Made by a program: the position numbers and the translations under genes
Shown here: positions 33,336-43,570 of the stretch, one piece after another
How positions within the stretch are numbered: the first letter of the stretch is position 1
Layout: each line of letters begins with the position of its first letter
The notes under the pieces: model-generated
The model's database searches: none
What the model was told of the DNA's origin: nothing
The model's input: the letters and a program-made list of their open reading frames with translations, nothing else
Source: an uncultured Alphaproteobacteria bacterium
GTDB taxonomy: Bacteria; Pseudomonadota; Alphaproteobacteria; Caulobacterales; Hyphomonadaceae
Length of the DNA: 54,305 bases
Direction of reading: 5' to 3'
Assembly (NCBI GenBank): GCA_903831255.1
Contig: CAIKWZ010000003.1
Location: forward strand, 1-54,305

Positions 33336-35459
33336 ATGATCAGACGATTGTCCGCCGGACGCACGGCGCCGGGAGCCGCCGCTCTCGTCGCTCTGTTGAG
33401 CCTCGGGGCCCCGACATTCGCCCAGACGCCGCCTGCAGGCGGAGAGGCCGCCAAGCCGGAGACAACGAGCGGGCCCCAGAATCAGGAGCCGACGGCGCCG
33501 GCTGGCGAGGATACCGTCTATGTCTGGGGCCGAGCCACCCGACTGACGGGAGAGGCCCAGGCCGCTTCGGAAGGGGTCGTCGGATACGCGGATTTCGAAA
33601 CGAGGCCGCTTCTCAGAGCCGGCGAGCTTGTCGAGGTCATTCCCGGCATGGCGGCGACGCAGCACTCAGGCGGAGGCAAGGCGAACCAGTATTTCCTCCG
33701 TGGGTTCAACCTCGATCATGGTACGGACTTCGCCGGCTCGTTCGACGGAACGCCCCTGAACCTGCGATCGCACGCCCATATGAGCGGCTATCTGGATATC
33801 AACTTTCTCATTCCCGAGATTATCCGCTCGGTCGAATTCAGAAAGGGTGTCCACTACGCTGATGCGGGCGATTACTCGGCCGCCGGCGCTGCACGTTTCA
33901 CGACCTATGATCGGCTGGACGAAGGCTTTTTAGGCCTCGATGTCACCACAGACGGTGAGTACCGCGCCGTCCTCGCAGACTCCCTCGAGACAGGGGAGAC
34001 CGGAGACCTTCTCTACGCCCTTCAGTACGAAGGCGGGGACGGACCGTTCGACCGTCCTGAGAATCTCCGGAAATTTTCCGGCTTCCTGAAGGCGACAGGC
34101 GAATTTGCCGGCGCACGGGCTCGGGCCAGCGTCATGCATTACGATAATTCATGGTTTGCAACAGACCAGATCCCCCTGAGGGCGGTCTCAAGCGGGCTGA
34201 TCGGACGCTTCGGCTCCCTTGATCCCACTTTGGGCGGCGACACCTCCCGAACCATTGTGTCGGGAAGTCTCGAGTGGGAGCGGGCGGGGCTCCTCGCCTA
34301 TGTCCAGTCCTATGATCTCAACCTCTATGGAAATCCCACCTTCTTTATCGACCCTGTCGAAGGCGATCAGGTCGTTCAGGTCGACGATCGATGGTCATGG
34401 GGCGTCCGAGGACATGCCGAGACAGACGTTCAGGTGGCCGGGGTCAACGCACGACTACGTCTCGGCGGTGACGCCCACACGGATGTCATCGATGAGGTCG
34501 CTCTCTACAAGACCAGGGCTCGGATCAGAACGGGCACAATCCGACGCGATCAGGCTGATGTCACGGCAGCGGATCTATGGGCCGACCTCACTCTTCATTG
34601 GACGGACCGCCTTCGCACAACCCTCGGCGCCCGCGCCGACCTTGTCGCCTTCGATGTAACCGCTCTCCAGCCGCAAAACTCCGGCGACGGATCCAAGACA
34701 CGCCTCAGCCCAAAGGCCTCCCTCGCCTATCGGATCAGCGACGGCCTTGAACTCTATGCGAGCTATGGCCGGGGATTTCACACCAACGATCCGCGAGGGG
34801 TCGCACTGACCGTCGATCCGGTGACTGGCGAAAGCGCCGATCCGGTGGACCTGTTTGTCGATGCTCGCGGAGGAGAGGTTGGATTTCGCCTCGAACCCTC
34901 CTCCCGCTTCAACATCTCGGCGACGGCATTCAGTCTCGAGCTCGACAGCGAATCGATTTTCGTCGGCGATGCTGGAACATCCGAACCCAGCGCAGGAACA
35001 CGACGGTCGGGACTTGAGATCAGCTCCTTCTGGCAGGCTCGTGACTGGCTCGTCTTCGACGCCACGGCCGCATGGTCGCACGCGCGCTTTCGCGATGCGC
35101 CGCCTGATGAGAACCGCGTTCCCAATTCGGTAGAATTCGTCGGCATGGCGGGAGCGACGGTCGTGCTGGATAATGGATGGGAAGGAAGCCTGCGGGTCCG
35201 TCATCTCGGCGAAGCTGTTCTTATCGAATCAGGGGACCAGACGTCCGAGCCGACGACCATCGTCAATCTGGGCGTCTCCAGGGACTTCGGCGCGTTCGAG
35301 ATCGGATTAGATGTCCTCAATCTTCTGGATTCAACGGACAACGACATCACTTATTTCTACGAGAGCCGCCTTTTGGGCGAAGCGGCTCCGGTTGAAGATA
35401 TCCACTTCCACCCGGTTCATCCCAGAAGCATAAAACTCGTGTTTCGAAGAGAATTCTGA
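33336..35459 (+). CDS. TonB-dependent outer membrane receptor
   Basis: The 707-residue protein has a signal peptide (cleavage near TFAQTPPAGG). A plug domain runs at about 65-190, with LRAGELVEVIPGMAATQHSG, NQYFLRGFNLDHGTDFAGSF and the LRSHAHMSGYLDINFLIPEI segment. A beta-barrel fills the remainder and ends in the outer-membrane aromatic terminus RREF. The HAH-x-x-GYLDINFLIPE stretch is characteristic of a receptor subfamily with no assigned ligand that I know of. GGAGAT precedes the ATG. Substrate cannot be inferred from neighbours. Confidence 0.93.
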   Translation: MIRRLSAGRTAPGAAALVALLSLGAPTFAQTPPAGGEAAKPETTSGPQNQEPTAPAGEDTVYVWGRATRLTGEAQAASEGVVGYADFETRPLLRAGELVEVIPGMAATQHSGGGKANQYFLRGFNLDHGTDFAGSFDGTPLNLRSHAHMSGYLDINFLIPEIIRSVEFRKGVHYADAGDYSAAGAARFTTYDRLDEGFLGLDVTTDGEYRAVLADSLETGETGDLLYALQYEGGDGPFDRPENLRKFSGFLKATGEFAGARARASVMHYDNSWFATDQIPLRAVSSGLIGRFGSLDPTLGGDTSRTIVSGSLEWERAGLLAYVQSYDLNLYGNPTFFIDPVEGDQVVQVDDRWSWGVRGHAETDVQVAGVNARLRLGGDAHTDVIDEVALYKTRARIRTGTIRRDQADVTAADLWADLTLHWTDRLRTTLGARADLVAFDVTALQPQNSGDGSKTRLSPKASLAYRISDGLELYASYGRGFHTNDPRGVALTVDPVTGESADPVDLFVDARGGEVGFRLEPSSRFNISATAFSLELDSESIFVGDAGTSEPSAGTRRSGLEISSFWQARDWLVFDATAAWSHARFRDAPPDENRVPNSVEFVGMAGATVVLDNGWEGSLRVRHLGEAVLIESGDQTSEPTTIVNLGVSRDFGAFEIGLDVLNLLDSTDNDITYFYESRLLGEAAPVEDIHFHPVHPRSIKLVFRREF

Positions 35460-35490
35460 TTTCCTCTGCAGCCATGGCGGCGCACGGAAG

Positions 35491-35568
35491 ATGCAGAGCG
35501 GGCTGATTGTCTTTCTGTCTGTCGCCGCTAGTCTGGTTGGATTGGTTACCTGCCGGAGAGCTCCATGA
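35491..35568 (+). CDS. Possible 25-residue hydrophobic peptide upstream of the GDSL lipoprotein
   Basis: ATG 35491 opens a 25-codon frame (MQSGLIVFLSVAASLVGLV and a Cys-Arg-rich end). Its TGA overlaps the ATG of the next gene in ATGA form, the arrangement of coupled genes. The ribosome binding site is weak (CGGAAG). Could be a short membrane or leader peptide, or chance; reported for completeness. Confidence 0.25.
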   Translation: MQSGLIVFLSVAASLVGLVTCRRAP

Positions 35569-36269
35569 TCGACTTACGTCTCGCCGTGGCCGCGAGCTTC
35601 GCCTGCGTGTTAGCCGCCGGATGCGCCTCCGCCCCTCCTGAGACGCCTGCGGCCCCTAATCCGTTCGAGAGCGCCATCGTGGCCTTTGAACAGTCTGACG
35701 CCGCTCAGCCCCCGACCCGTTGCGCCACACTGTTCGTCGGATCCTCCTCCATCCGCTTCTGGTCCAGCCTCGCGCAGGACTTTCCCGAACGGCGCGTCAT
35801 CAATCGCGGTTTCGGCGGATCGACGATCTCCGATGTCAATCACTTCTTCTCCAGGGTCGCAGCCCCCTATTCTCCTCGGGAAATCGTCTTCTACGCGGGA
35901 GAAAACGACCTCAACGCGGGCAAGTCGCCCGAAGCCGTCTTCGCCGACTTCAAGACGTTCATGGACCTGAAGAAAAAGGCGTTGGGGGACACACCTGTTT
36001 GGTTCATCTCAGCCAAGCCCTCCAAACTCAGACTGGCTCAGCTGCCGGCTCAGACCCGACTGAACGATATGGTCGCCGAGCTCGCCCGGACACGCAAAGA
36101 CCTGGCCTATATCGATGTTGTCAACGTGATGATGACGCCGGAAGGCGCGCCCAAGGATATCTTTGTGGCTGATGACCTGCACATGACGCCGGCCGGTTAC
36201 GCCCTCTGGACCCCTGTTGTGAAGGCTGCCCTTGAAGCCGGGCAGGAAGGCAAGGCGCGGGGCTGCTGA
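35565..36269 (+). CDS. SGNH/GDSL-type hydrolase lipoprotein
   Basis: The 234-residue protein has a lipoprotein signal (lipobox LAAGC, Cys20). The four SGNH blocks are intact: nucleophile Ser in FVGSSSIRFW, Gly in NRGFGGSTI, Asn in YAGENDLN, and the Asp-x-x-His pair in DDLHMTPAGY. It is probably a periplasmic esterase anchored to a membrane. Substrate is unknown. It lies between the TonB receptor and polA. Confidence 0.9.
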   Translation: MIDLRLAVAASFACVLAAGCASAPPETPAAPNPFESAIVAFEQSDAAQPPTRCATLFVGSSSIRFWSSLAQDFPERRVINRGFGGSTISDVNHFFSRVAAPYSPREIVFYAGENDLNAGKSPEAVFADFKTFMDLKKKALGDTPVWFISAKPSKLRLAQLPAQTRLNDMVAELARTRKDLAYIDVVNVMMTPEGAPKDIFVADDLHMTPAGYALWTPVVKAALEAGQEGKARGC

Positions 36270-36371
36270 GGACGCGCAAGGGGTATGAGCTCCCCCGGCT
36301 GGCCGTTCGCCCCGAGGCCTGATATCGGACACGCCTGAATAACGCATCGAGAAATGCGCGGAGCTGTCTGC

Positions 36372-39230
36372 ATGCCTGTGACACGTCCGGTCGATGAGAC
36401 AAGCCATCTCTACCTGGTGGATGCGTCAGGCTACATCTTCAGGGCCTTTCACGCCCTGCCTCCCCTGACGCGCAAATCCGACGGCCTGCCGATCGGGGCC
36501 GTCTCCGGCTTCTGCAACATGCTCTGGAAGCTGCTTGAGGATCTCAAGGCGGACGATGAACCGACGCACCTGGCGTGTGTGTTCGACAAGTCCGCGATCA
36601 CCTTCCGAAACGAGCTCTATGATCAGTACAAGGCCCATCGCCCCGATCCGCCAGCCGACCTGGTGCCCCAGTTTCCTCTTGTTCGCGACGCGGCGATCGC
36701 GTTCGGAACACCTGCTCTCGAAATGACCGGCTATGAGGCGGACGACCTTATCGCCACCTATGCCCGACAGGCTGAGGCCCTGGGGGCGCGTGTGTCCATC
36801 GTCTCGTCCGACAAGGATCTGATGCAGCTCGTGTCCGAAAAGGTCCGACTGCTCGACACGATGAAAGACCGCCAGATCCGCGCGCCCGAGGTGGAGGAGA
36901 AATTCGGCGTGCGTCCCGAGCGGGTGATCGATGTCCAGGCCCTGTGCGGAGACAGCGTCGATAACATTCCCGGTGTTCCCGGCATCGGGATCAAGACAGC
37001 AGCGCAGCTGATCCAGGAGTTTGGAAGCCTTGAAGCGCTTCTTGAGCGCACCGGAGAGATCAAGCAGCCCAAGCGGCGGGAAAGCCTCATTGAACACGCT
37101 GACAAGGCCCGACTGTCGAAGATCCTGGTGACACTCAAGACAGATGTGCCGGTTGAAACGCCCCTCGAAGCGCTGGGGGTCACGGATCCGGATCCGACGA
37201 CGCTTATGTCCTTCTGCGAAAGAATGGAGTTTCGAACGCTGGCTCGCCGCGTCTCGGAGCGACTGGGCGGGGAGATGATCGTCAAGGCGAACGGCGCCCC
37301 GATCGGCACCAAGACCACTGAAGCCGCGCGCAACCTTTCCACGCCAGTTGCCTCCCCCCTGGATCCGCCGATCGAGCCCTTCCGACTGGAGGCGTATGAA
37401 ACTGTGGTCTCCGAGGAGAGGCTGCGCTTCTGGGTGGCGGCTGCCGGGGCTCAGGGCCATGTCGCCGTCGATACCGAGACAGACAGCCTGAGCGCCACGG
37501 GCGCACGTCTGGTCGGGGTCTCGCTGGCCCTTGCCCCAAACCAGGCGTGCTATATTCCCCTCGGACATGGGGGCGGAGGGGACCTTCTGTCCGGCGAACA
37601 GCCCGCACAGATCGACATGCAAACGGCGATCGCCATCCTCAAGCCGCTCCTCGAGGACGAAGCCGTTCTCAAGATCGGTCAGAATATCAAATACGATCTG
37701 TGTGTTCTGAGCCGTGTCGGCATAAGGGTGTCTCCGGTGGACGACACGATGCTGATGTCCTTTGTTCTGGACGCAGGCCGTCACGGACACGGGATGGACG
37801 AGCTCAGCGACCTCCACCTCGGCCATAAGCCGATCGCGTTCAAGGACGTGGCCGGGACCGGGAAATCACAGATCTCATTTGACGCCGTCCCTTTAGAAGA
37901 AGCGACACGCTATGCGGCGGAGGATGCGGATGTGACACTCCGGCTCTGGCGCCTGCTCAGACCGAAGCTGAGCGCGCAGGGCGTTCTCACTGTCTATGAA
38001 ACGCAGGATCGTCCCCTGGCGCCGATCGTGGCCGACATGGAGCTGGCCGGGATTCTCGTCGACCGCTCCCAACTGTCGCGTTTGTCAGGCGAGTTCGCCC
38101 AGCGGATGGGAGCTCTCGAAGCCGAGGCGCATCTGATGGCCGGACGAGCGTTTAACCTCGCGAGCCCCAAGCAGATCGGCGATATTCTCTTTGACGAGAT
38201 GGGTCTCGCGGATGCTGTGGGGGCCAAGAAGACCAAGACAGGCGCCTGGTCGACAGGGGCTGAAACGCTGGAGGATCTTGCCGCCGCCGGCCACGCCCTG
38301 CCGCGCGTCCTGCTCGATTGGCGCACCCTGGCAAAACTCCGTTCGACCTACACCGAGACCCTTCGGGATGCGATCTCGCCCGCGACCGGACGGGTTCACA
38401 CCTCGTATTCTCTGGTCGGCGCTCAGACAGGCCGTCTGTCCTCTACAGACCCCAATCTTCAGAACATTCCCGTGCGCACCGAGGAGGGACGAAAGATCAG
38501 AGAAGCGTTCATCGCTGCGCCTGGCCATGTTCTCATCTCTGCAGACTACTCCCAGATCGAGCTTCGCCTGCTCGCCCATGTCGCCGACATCGCGTCGCTG
38601 CGCGAGGCTTTCCGTCACGGGGTCGATATTCACGCTCTGACCGCCAGCGAGATGTTCGGGGTTCCGATCGAGGGGATGGATCCGATGATCCGACGGCGCG
38701 CCAAGGCCATCAATTTCGGCATCATTTACGGCATTTCAGCGTTCGGCCTTGCGAGGCAGCTGTCCATTTCCCGTGACGAAGCCGGCGCCTATATCCGCAG
38801 TTACTTCGAGAAATTCCCCGGTATCCGCGCCTATATGGACGAGGCGAAGGCCTTCGGCCGAGAGCATGGCCATGTCACGACCATTTTCGGTCGGAAGTGC
38901 TGGCTGCCTCAGATCCGTTCGACAAACGCAGCGGAACGAAGCTTCGCCGAGCGACAGGCTATCAACGCTCCCCTCCAGGGGTCGGCGGCCGATATCATCA
39001 AACGCGCCATGATTCGACTTCCGGCGGCCCTCAGGCGCGAGGGCCTCAAGGGACGAATGCTGCTTCAGGTGCACGACGAACTCATCCTTGAAGCTCCCGA
39101 GGCGGAAGCCGCCCACACCATCGAGGTGGTGAAAAACGTGATGACCTCTGCTCCAGGACCCGCTCTCGTGCTCAAGGCGCCTTTGGTGGTCGAGGCGACC
39201 GCCGCGGCGAACTGGTCGGCAGCTCACTGA
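36372..39230 (+). CDS. polA: DNA polymerase I
   Basis: Pol I fills gaps and removes RNA primers. From ATG 36372 (CGGAG upstream) the product is 952 residues with all three domains. The 5'-3' exonuclease is N-terminal (YLVDASGYIFRAFHALP; SSDKDLMQLV; GDSVDNIPGVPGIGIKTA). The 3'-5' proofreading domain has intact acidic residues (AVDTETDSLS; NIKYDLCVL). The polymerase has motif A DYSQIELRLLAH, motif B RRRAKAINFGIIYG and motif C QVHDELILEAP. An in-frame ATG at 36354 is less likely. A complete, standard enzyme. Confidence 0.97.
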   Translation: MPVTRPVDETSHLYLVDASGYIFRAFHALPPLTRKSDGLPIGAVSGFCNMLWKLLEDLKADDEPTHLACVFDKSAITFRNELYDQYKAHRPDPPADLVPQFPLVRDAAIAFGTPALEMTGYEADDLIATYARQAEALGARVSIVSSDKDLMQLVSEKVRLLDTMKDRQIRAPEVEEKFGVRPERVIDVQALCGDSVDNIPGVPGIGIKTAAQLIQEFGSLEALLERTGEIKQPKRRESLIEHADKARLSKILVTLKTDVPVETPLEALGVTDPDPTTLMSFCERMEFRTLARRVSERLGGEMIVKANGAPIGTKTTEAARNLSTPVASPLDPPIEPFRLEAYETVVSEERLRFWVAAAGAQGHVAVDTETDSLSATGARLVGVSLALAPNQACYIPLGHGGGGDLLSGEQPAQIDMQTAIAILKPLLEDEAVLKIGQNIKYDLCVLSRVGIRVSPVDDTMLMSFVLDAGRHGHGMDELSDLHLGHKPIAFKDVAGTGKSQISFDAVPLEEATRYAAEDADVTLRLWRLLRPKLSAQGVLTVYETQDRPLAPIVADMELAGILVDRSQLSRLSGEFAQRMGALEAEAHLMAGRAFNLASPKQIGDILFDEMGLADAVGAKKTKTGAWSTGAETLEDLAAAGHALPRVLLDWRTLAKLRSTYTETLRDAISPATGRVHTSYSLVGAQTGRLSSTDPNLQNIPVRTEEGRKIREAFIAAPGHVLISADYSQIELRLLAHVADIASLREAFRHGVDIHALTASEMFGVPIEGMDPMIRRRAKAINFGIIYGISAFGLARQLSISRDEAGAYIRSYFEKFPGIRAYMDEAKAFGREHGHVTTIFGRKCWLPQIRSTNAAERSFAERQAINAPLQGSAADIIKRAMIRLPAALRREGLKGRMLLQVHDELILEAPEAEAAHTIEVVKNVMTSAPGPALVLKAPLVVEATAAANWSAAH

Positions 39231-39284
39231 CGGCGGCCCCCTAGGAACGTCTCGGTCCCAAGAGCAGATGACGCTTGGTCAACT

Positions 39285-39349
39285 TTCCGTAACGGAATTG
39301 TTAGCGGCTGCAGCAATCCTTCGCTTGCGCAACATTTAGACAGTGTCTA
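39285..39349. promoter_or_regulatory. Two perfect dyads between polA and the secreted-protein gene
   Basis: TTCCGT-A-ACGGAA at 39285-39297 and TAGACA-G-TGTCTA at 39337-39349 are perfect inverted repeats with a single-base centre, 40 bases apart, ending about 44 bases before the next start codon. They look like operators; the first could also end polA transcription, but there is no T-run. Confidence 0.4.
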
Positions 39350-39392
39350 GTTTCGGGGCGGATCGTCAGAGAGATCCTATCCGGAGATCAAA

Positions 39393-39680
39393 ATGAAGTT
39401 TTCCTCCCTCCTCGTACGCCTCACCGCTGCGGCCCTCCTGCTCTCCAGCCCAGCCATCGCCAAGACCTCGGTCACAACCGGAGAGAAGCTCTGCAAGGCG
39501 GCGATTACCGCCCAAAAGCCAGAGGTCCAGTCCCCCCGCGTGGACAAGGACATGACAAGGGCTGCAAACGACACCTTCACGTTCACCTTTCGCGGTCGCG
39601 ACGCCGCCAAGGCGCAGGTGAAGCTCGCCTGCACCGTTGATCGGGCGACCGAAGCGGTCACTCTCGCTACAGCTGAGTAA
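39393..39680 (+). CDS. Small secreted protein of unknown function
   Basis: The 95-residue product has a clear signal peptide (KFSSLLVRLTAAALLLSSPA, cleavage near SPAIAKT), leaving about 72 residues. Two cysteines, in EKLCKAAI and VKLACTVD, could form one disulfide in the periplasm. I do not recognise the family. The gene is preceded by two dyads and followed by a strong hairpin, so it is probably transcribed alone. Confidence 0.8.
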   Translation: MKFSSLLVRLTAAALLLSSPAIAKTSVTTGEKLCKAAITAQKPEVQSPRVDKDMTRAANDTFTFTFRGRDAAKAQVKLACTVDRATEAVTLATAE

Positions 39681-39683
39681 CCC

Positions 39684-40832
39684 TCATCCGCCGGGTCGGC
39701 TCGCCGACCCGGCGGTCTCTGGTTTCGTATCGGCGCGAAGCTCGAACACCATCAACAACGTCCGTTGCGACGGGGAAAAGTTGTCGTCCGAGACGATGTA
39801 GATCCTGACGGCCCCATCCGGCCGTCGCTCAACAGCCAGTCCTTCAAAGTTATCGATCGAGGTCCGAAGGTCCATTCCTGCGAGACGCCTTCGATCCCCC
39901 ACGCGAAATCCTGTCCCACCTGCAGGTCCGCCTTTCTCCGGGAGAGGCTCCAGTCGGCTCTCCTCCAGAACGATGATGTCGCCCAAAATGCGGCCCCGCC
40001 CTCGGTGCAGGGAGAATAAGCGCGCCGTCCCAGCCTCTGCGTCATCCGTCAGGACGTCGAGACCCACAAGCTCAGGCGCCCCCGGCGCCAGATCAAGCTC
40101 GAAAGAGGGCGGAAAAGACAAAGGCCTCGCCGAGAGCGGAGACTTCCCCTCTCGCCTCGTCTCGACGCCGAGAAGGAGATCCCCCTGATCCGTAACGGCA
40201 AGGGCTTCAAGCCCTGAGTTGGGTTCAGCCGGTATTGCGTCCCGGACGAAGGCCTCGCGAACACGCTCCTCGGCGTCAGGGCCCAGAACGCTGACTCCCC
40301 GCGCGGCGGCCCCGCACCGCTCGATGTCGAACGCCAGAACGCGATGACGTCTCTCGAAGGAGACGAAAACCAGAGCCCTCGCGCGAGCGAGGCCCTCCGC
40401 ATCCGCCTCGCTCTTGGCGAGCAGAGCCTCGCCCCGCTCATCCCTCAATGGCGCGAGACGGGCCGCCTTCGGCGCCAGGCTCGCAGGATCCAGATCGATC
40501 CAGACAAAATTCCCCTCATCAGTCACCGCCAGAAGCTGACCATCCTCCAGCGTCTCGAGCCCAGACAAGCCCCCGAAACGAGGATCAGGACTTGTGAGCG
40601 AGAAGCCGCCAAGAAACCTCAGCGCGCCAAGCTGGTCGCGCGAAGGATCTCCTCGCATCAAGGGTATTTTCTCAGCCTGAAGCTCGATTGGACGAGGCTC
40701 CAGAAAGGCCTGTCCCATCGGGCACGACAGATCTCGGTAGGACGTCTCATCCCCCCAGGCTTCGGCCTGACAATACAGGAACGCCACCGCGCTGACGCTC
40801 ATGGCGCAGAGGCGTCGACTAACGCCCGGCAC
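39684..40832 (-). CDS. Esterase-like activity of phytase family protein
   Basis: From GTG 40832 (GGAG seven bases upstream) the product is 382 residues with a signal peptide ([20 protein letters not shown]) and a beta-propeller-like domain. Motifs include [56 protein letters not shown] and the C-terminal [15 protein letters not shown] ... [17 protein letters not shown]. This matches the phytase-esterase-like domain family (PF13449 type). The frame extends to 40982 but that part lies inside cobT; GTG 40832 overlaps cobT by only 14 bases. True substrate is not established. A terminator hairpin covers its last codons. Confidence 0.9.
   Translation of the reverse strand: MPGVSRRLCAMSVSAVAFLYCQAEAWGDETSYRDLSCPMGQAFLEPRPIELQAEKIPLMRGDPSRDQLGALRFLGGFSLTSPDPRFGGLSGLETLEDGQLLAVTDEGNFVWIDLDPASLAPKAARLAPLRDERGEALLAKSEADAEGLARARALVFVSFERRHRVLAFDIERCGAAARGVSVLGPDAEERVREAFVRDAIPAEPNSGLEALAVTDQGDLLLGVETRREGKSPLSARPLSFPPSFELDLAPGAPELVGLDVLTDDAEAGTARLFSLHRGRGRILGDIIVLEESRLEPLPEKGGPAGGTGFRVGDRRRLAGMDLRTSIDNFEGLAVERRPDGAVRIYIVSDDNFSPSQRTLLMVFELRADTKPETAGSASRPGG
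39688..39715. terminator. GC-rich hairpin between convergent genes, overlapping a coding end
   Basis: A perfect 13-bp stem (39688-39700 with 39703-39715) with a 2-base loop. It starts eight bases after the secreted-protein stop and lies within the last codons of the convergent phytase-esterase-like gene. There is no T-run, so termination may need Rho or work by pausing. Confidence 0.6.
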
Positions 40833-42792
40833 GCCCAAGCTCCGGCCGATCAACGCGACGGACTTCCCGCCCCGCACCCACTCGGGCCCTCGAAGCCCCA
40901 GTCTCCCCGGAACGCGATGACGAGCGCCCACCTGAACGGGACGAGGCGCGCGACGGCCCGGCGTCTGCGAAGAGCTCGGCAAGCTTATCAGTCATCGCCC
41001 CGCCGAGCTGCTCGGCGTCGACAATGGTCACTGCGCGCTTGTACCAGCGCGTGACGTCATGGCCGATTCCTATCGCGATCAGCTCGACCGGCGAGCCCGG
41101 TCCCTCAATATGTGCGATCACTTCGCGCAAGTGGCGCTCAAGGGGATTGCCTGTGTTCACGGACAGGGTCGAGTCATCGACCGGAGCGCCATCGGAAATC
41201 ACCATCAGGATCTTGCGCTGCTCGCTGCGGGCCAAAAGCCGATCATGGGCCCAAAGAAGCGCCTCGCCGTCGATATTCTCTTTCAAAAGCCCCTCGCGCA
41301 TCATCAGGCCAAGATTGCGCCGGACGCGTCGCCATGGGGCGTCGGCCGCCTTGTAGATGATATGACGGAGATCATTGAGCCGCCCCGGCGCCGGCGGTTT
41401 TCCCGCCTTAACCCAATCCTCGCGGCTCAGGCCGCCTTTCCACGCCTGGGTCGTGAAGCCGAGGATCTCAACTTTCACTCCACATCTTTCAAGGGTTCGC
41501 GCCAGAATATCAGCGCACAGAGCGGCGACCATGATCGGCCGCCCACGCATAGAGCCTGAGTTGTCGAGAAGGAGGGTGACAACCGTATCCCTGAAACGGC
41601 TTTCATCTTCCTGCTTGAAGGACAGCGGAGCTGTCGGATCGACCACGACCCGCGTCAGACGGGAGGTGTCGAGAACCCCCTCTTCGAGATCAAACATCCA
41701 TGACCGGTTCTGCTGGGCCATCAAACGCCGCTGCAGACGGTTGGCCAGTCGTGAGACGGCCCCCTGAAGTCCCTGGAGCTGAGCGTCGAGATAAGATCTC
41801 AGCCGCTGCAGCTCTTCCGGATCGCATAAGGCGTCGGCATGGGCGACCTCGTCATGAGAGGTCGTGAATATCCGATACTCAGACTTCGGGGCGAGATCTC
41901 CGGGTCGGAAATTCGGGCGCACAGGAGACGCCGGCTCGTCGCTGTCGCGATCCTCGCCTACCTCCATGTCCGCATCCGGATCGAGCGACACCGAGGTTTC
42001 CTGTTCCTCGGAGGCCTCTCCCTCACCCGCCTCGCCGCGGTCCGAATCGGAGGCGTCGCTTTCCGCCTCACCCTCACCCTCGCCCTCATCGGAAGCGCCC
42101 TCGGGTTCGTCGGCGGCGTCCTCGACATCGCTCTCATCACTCGGCGCCTGCTCTCCCGGGGCCTCTTCCTCAAGTCCCAGATCCCGCAGCAGAGCATGGA
42201 CCTCCAAGGCGAACGCCTTCTGATCGCTCATGACCGCGCCGGCCCGCTCCAGGAATTCTCCCGAGCGGCCCGATATCTCTCCCCGCCAAGCTTCAGCCAC
42301 TCCTGTCGCCGCCTCCGGAAGCGGGCGCCCGCTCAGACTCTCACGAAGAAGGAACTCAAGCCCCTCCTCCATCGGGGCGCGCTGGCGGTCGACGATCGGA
42401 CCATATCCGGCCCGCTGGCATCTCTGAACGAGAGCCGCCTCGAGGTTTGCAGCAAGACCCTCCATAACCGAGGCGCCAAGAGATTCGACACGGGCCCGCT
42501 CTGCGGCCTCGAACAAACGCCGGGCATCCTCGCTTCGCGGCATCTGCACAGCATGGACCGCGGGATCATGGTGCGCGAGCCTCATGGCCAGGGCATCAGC
42601 CTGCCCGCGGGCGCGCGCCGCAGCTTCTGGGGTCATCTCGCGCGGCGGAACTGAGAGGACAACCGAGCGACCCTGGGCGCGTCCGCCATCGACAGAGAAC
42701 TCGACGGTCGTCTCTTCGCGGCCCGAAAGCGCCCGGGTGGCCGCAGCGAGGGCGGCCTTGAAGATGTCGGCAGGATCCGCGCTGCGGGTCAT
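40819..42792 (-). CDS. cobT: Cobaltochelatase subunit CobT
   Basis: CobT is the VWA-domain partner of the AAA+ subunit CobS in aerobic, ATP-dependent cobalt insertion into hydrogenobyrinate diamide. The 657-residue protein has an N-terminal helical domain. A long acidic low-complexity stretch runs at about 210-290 (Glu/Asp/Ser runs), and the C-terminal von Willebrand A domain has the MIDAS motif [11 protein letters not shown]. The C-terminus is Arg/Ser-rich. It is in the same strand block as cobS, with a dienelactone hydrolase gene between. The large subunit CobN and corrin-ring genes are not in the window. Confidence 0.95.
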   Translation of the reverse strand: MTRSADPADIFKAALAAATRALSGREETTVEFSVDGGRAQGRSVVLSVPPREMTPEAAARARGQADALAMRLAHHDPAVHAVQMPRSEDARRLFEAAERARVESLGASVMEGLAANLEAALVQRCQRAGYGPIVDRQRAPMEEGLEFLLRESLSGRPLPEAATGVAEAWRGEISGRSGEFLERAGAVMSDQKAFALEVHALLRDLGLEEEAPGEQAPSDESDVEDAADEPEGASDEGEGEGEAESDASDSDRGEAGEGEASEEQETSVSLDPDADMEVGEDRDSDEPASPVRPNFRPGDLAPKSEYRIFTTSHDEVAHADALCDPEELQRLRSYLDAQLQGLQGAVSRLANRLQRRLMAQQNRSWMFDLEEGVLDTSRLTRVVVDPTAPLSFKQEDESRFRDTVVTLLLDNSGSMRGRPIMVAALCADILARTLERCGVKVEILGFTTQAWKGGLSREDWVKAGKPPAPGRLNDLRHIIYKAADAPWRRVRRNLGLMMREGLLKENIDGEALLWAHDRLLARSEQRKILMVISDGAPVDDSTLSVNTGNPLERHLREVIAHIEGPGSPVELIAIGIGHDVTRWYKRAVTIVDAEQLGGAMTDKLAELFADAGPSRASSRSGGRSSSRSGETGASRARVGAGREVRRVDRPELGRAGR

Positions 42793-42823
42793 GAATATGA
42801 GACGACCTTACAAGACGTTGGCG

Positions 42824-43507
42824 CTACTTCAGAGCGCGGGTGAACTGATCAAGGGTGCGGGAGAAGGCAAGTTCATCGGATGCGGCGTCATAATCGGGCG
42901 AATTGCGCCGGGAAAATCCGTGACCCGCCTCATAGAGATAAACGGCGACTTCGGGTCTTGCCGCAGCCATGGCCTTGACCTGATCTTCCGGAATGTGGGC
43001 GTCCGTCCGGCCGAAATGGCAGGAGACCGGACATCTGAGCGACACATCCGACATCTGCAGGATCTGCCCCCCGTAATAGCAGGAGGCGCCTGACAAGCCT
43101 TCCAGTCGGGACGCTGCAAGCCAGCTCATGGAGCCGCCATAACAGTATCCAGTCACGAACACCTGCCCGCCTGACGCCAGGCGGTCGAGACAGGCCCCGA
43201 CGTCATTCATGGCGTTGTCCTGACCGTTACCTACCGCGAGCTCGCGGGATCGCCCCACCGTTCCGCCGATCGCATCCGGTTCGACAACATAGCCCGGTGC
43301 GGCTCGATCATACATCGAGGGGGCGATCGCCTCGAATCCGGCGGCCGCAAAGCGGTCAGCCATCTCGCGGACGTGAGAGGACAAGCCGAAGATTTCCTGA
43401 ATGACCACGACCCCGCCCCTGCGGACGCCTTCAGGCCTCGCATGATAGGCGCCGAACTCGAAACCGTCGCGGCTTGTGATCCTGATCATCTCCCCGGATC
43501 CGGACAT
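42824..43507 (-). CDS. Dienelactone hydrolase family protein
   Basis: An alpha/beta hydrolase of 227 residues from ATG 43507 (GGGGAG upstream; a TTG start at 43531 is possible). It has RGGVVVIQEIFGLSSHVREM and the nucleophile elbow GYCYGG with cysteine as nucleophile, as in dienelactone hydrolases. Catalytic Asp lies near HFGRTDAHIP and His in EAGHGFSR. It is located between cobS and cobT, though no link to cobalamin is known for the family. Substrate unknown. Confidence 0.92.
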   Translation of the reverse strand: MSGSGEMIRITSRDGFEFGAYHARPEGVRRGGVVVIQEIFGLSSHVREMADRFAAAGFEAIAPSMYDRAAPGYVVEPDAIGGTVGRSRELAVGNGQDNAMNDVGACLDRLASGGQVFVTGYCYGGSMSWLAASRLEGLSGASCYYGGQILQMSDVSLRCPVSCHFGRTDAHIPEDQVKAMAAARPEVAVYLYEAGHGFSRRNSPDYDAASDELAFSRTLDQFTRALK

Positions 43508-43570
43508 GGAGCTCGTCTCCCCTTCTCGCAAAGACCGGTTGCGACGCCGCGACCGGCCTTAATCACGGGC

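Noticed and set aside
36426-37826. 466-codon minus-strand frame
   Set aside because: Antisense to polA, which has intact motifs throughout.
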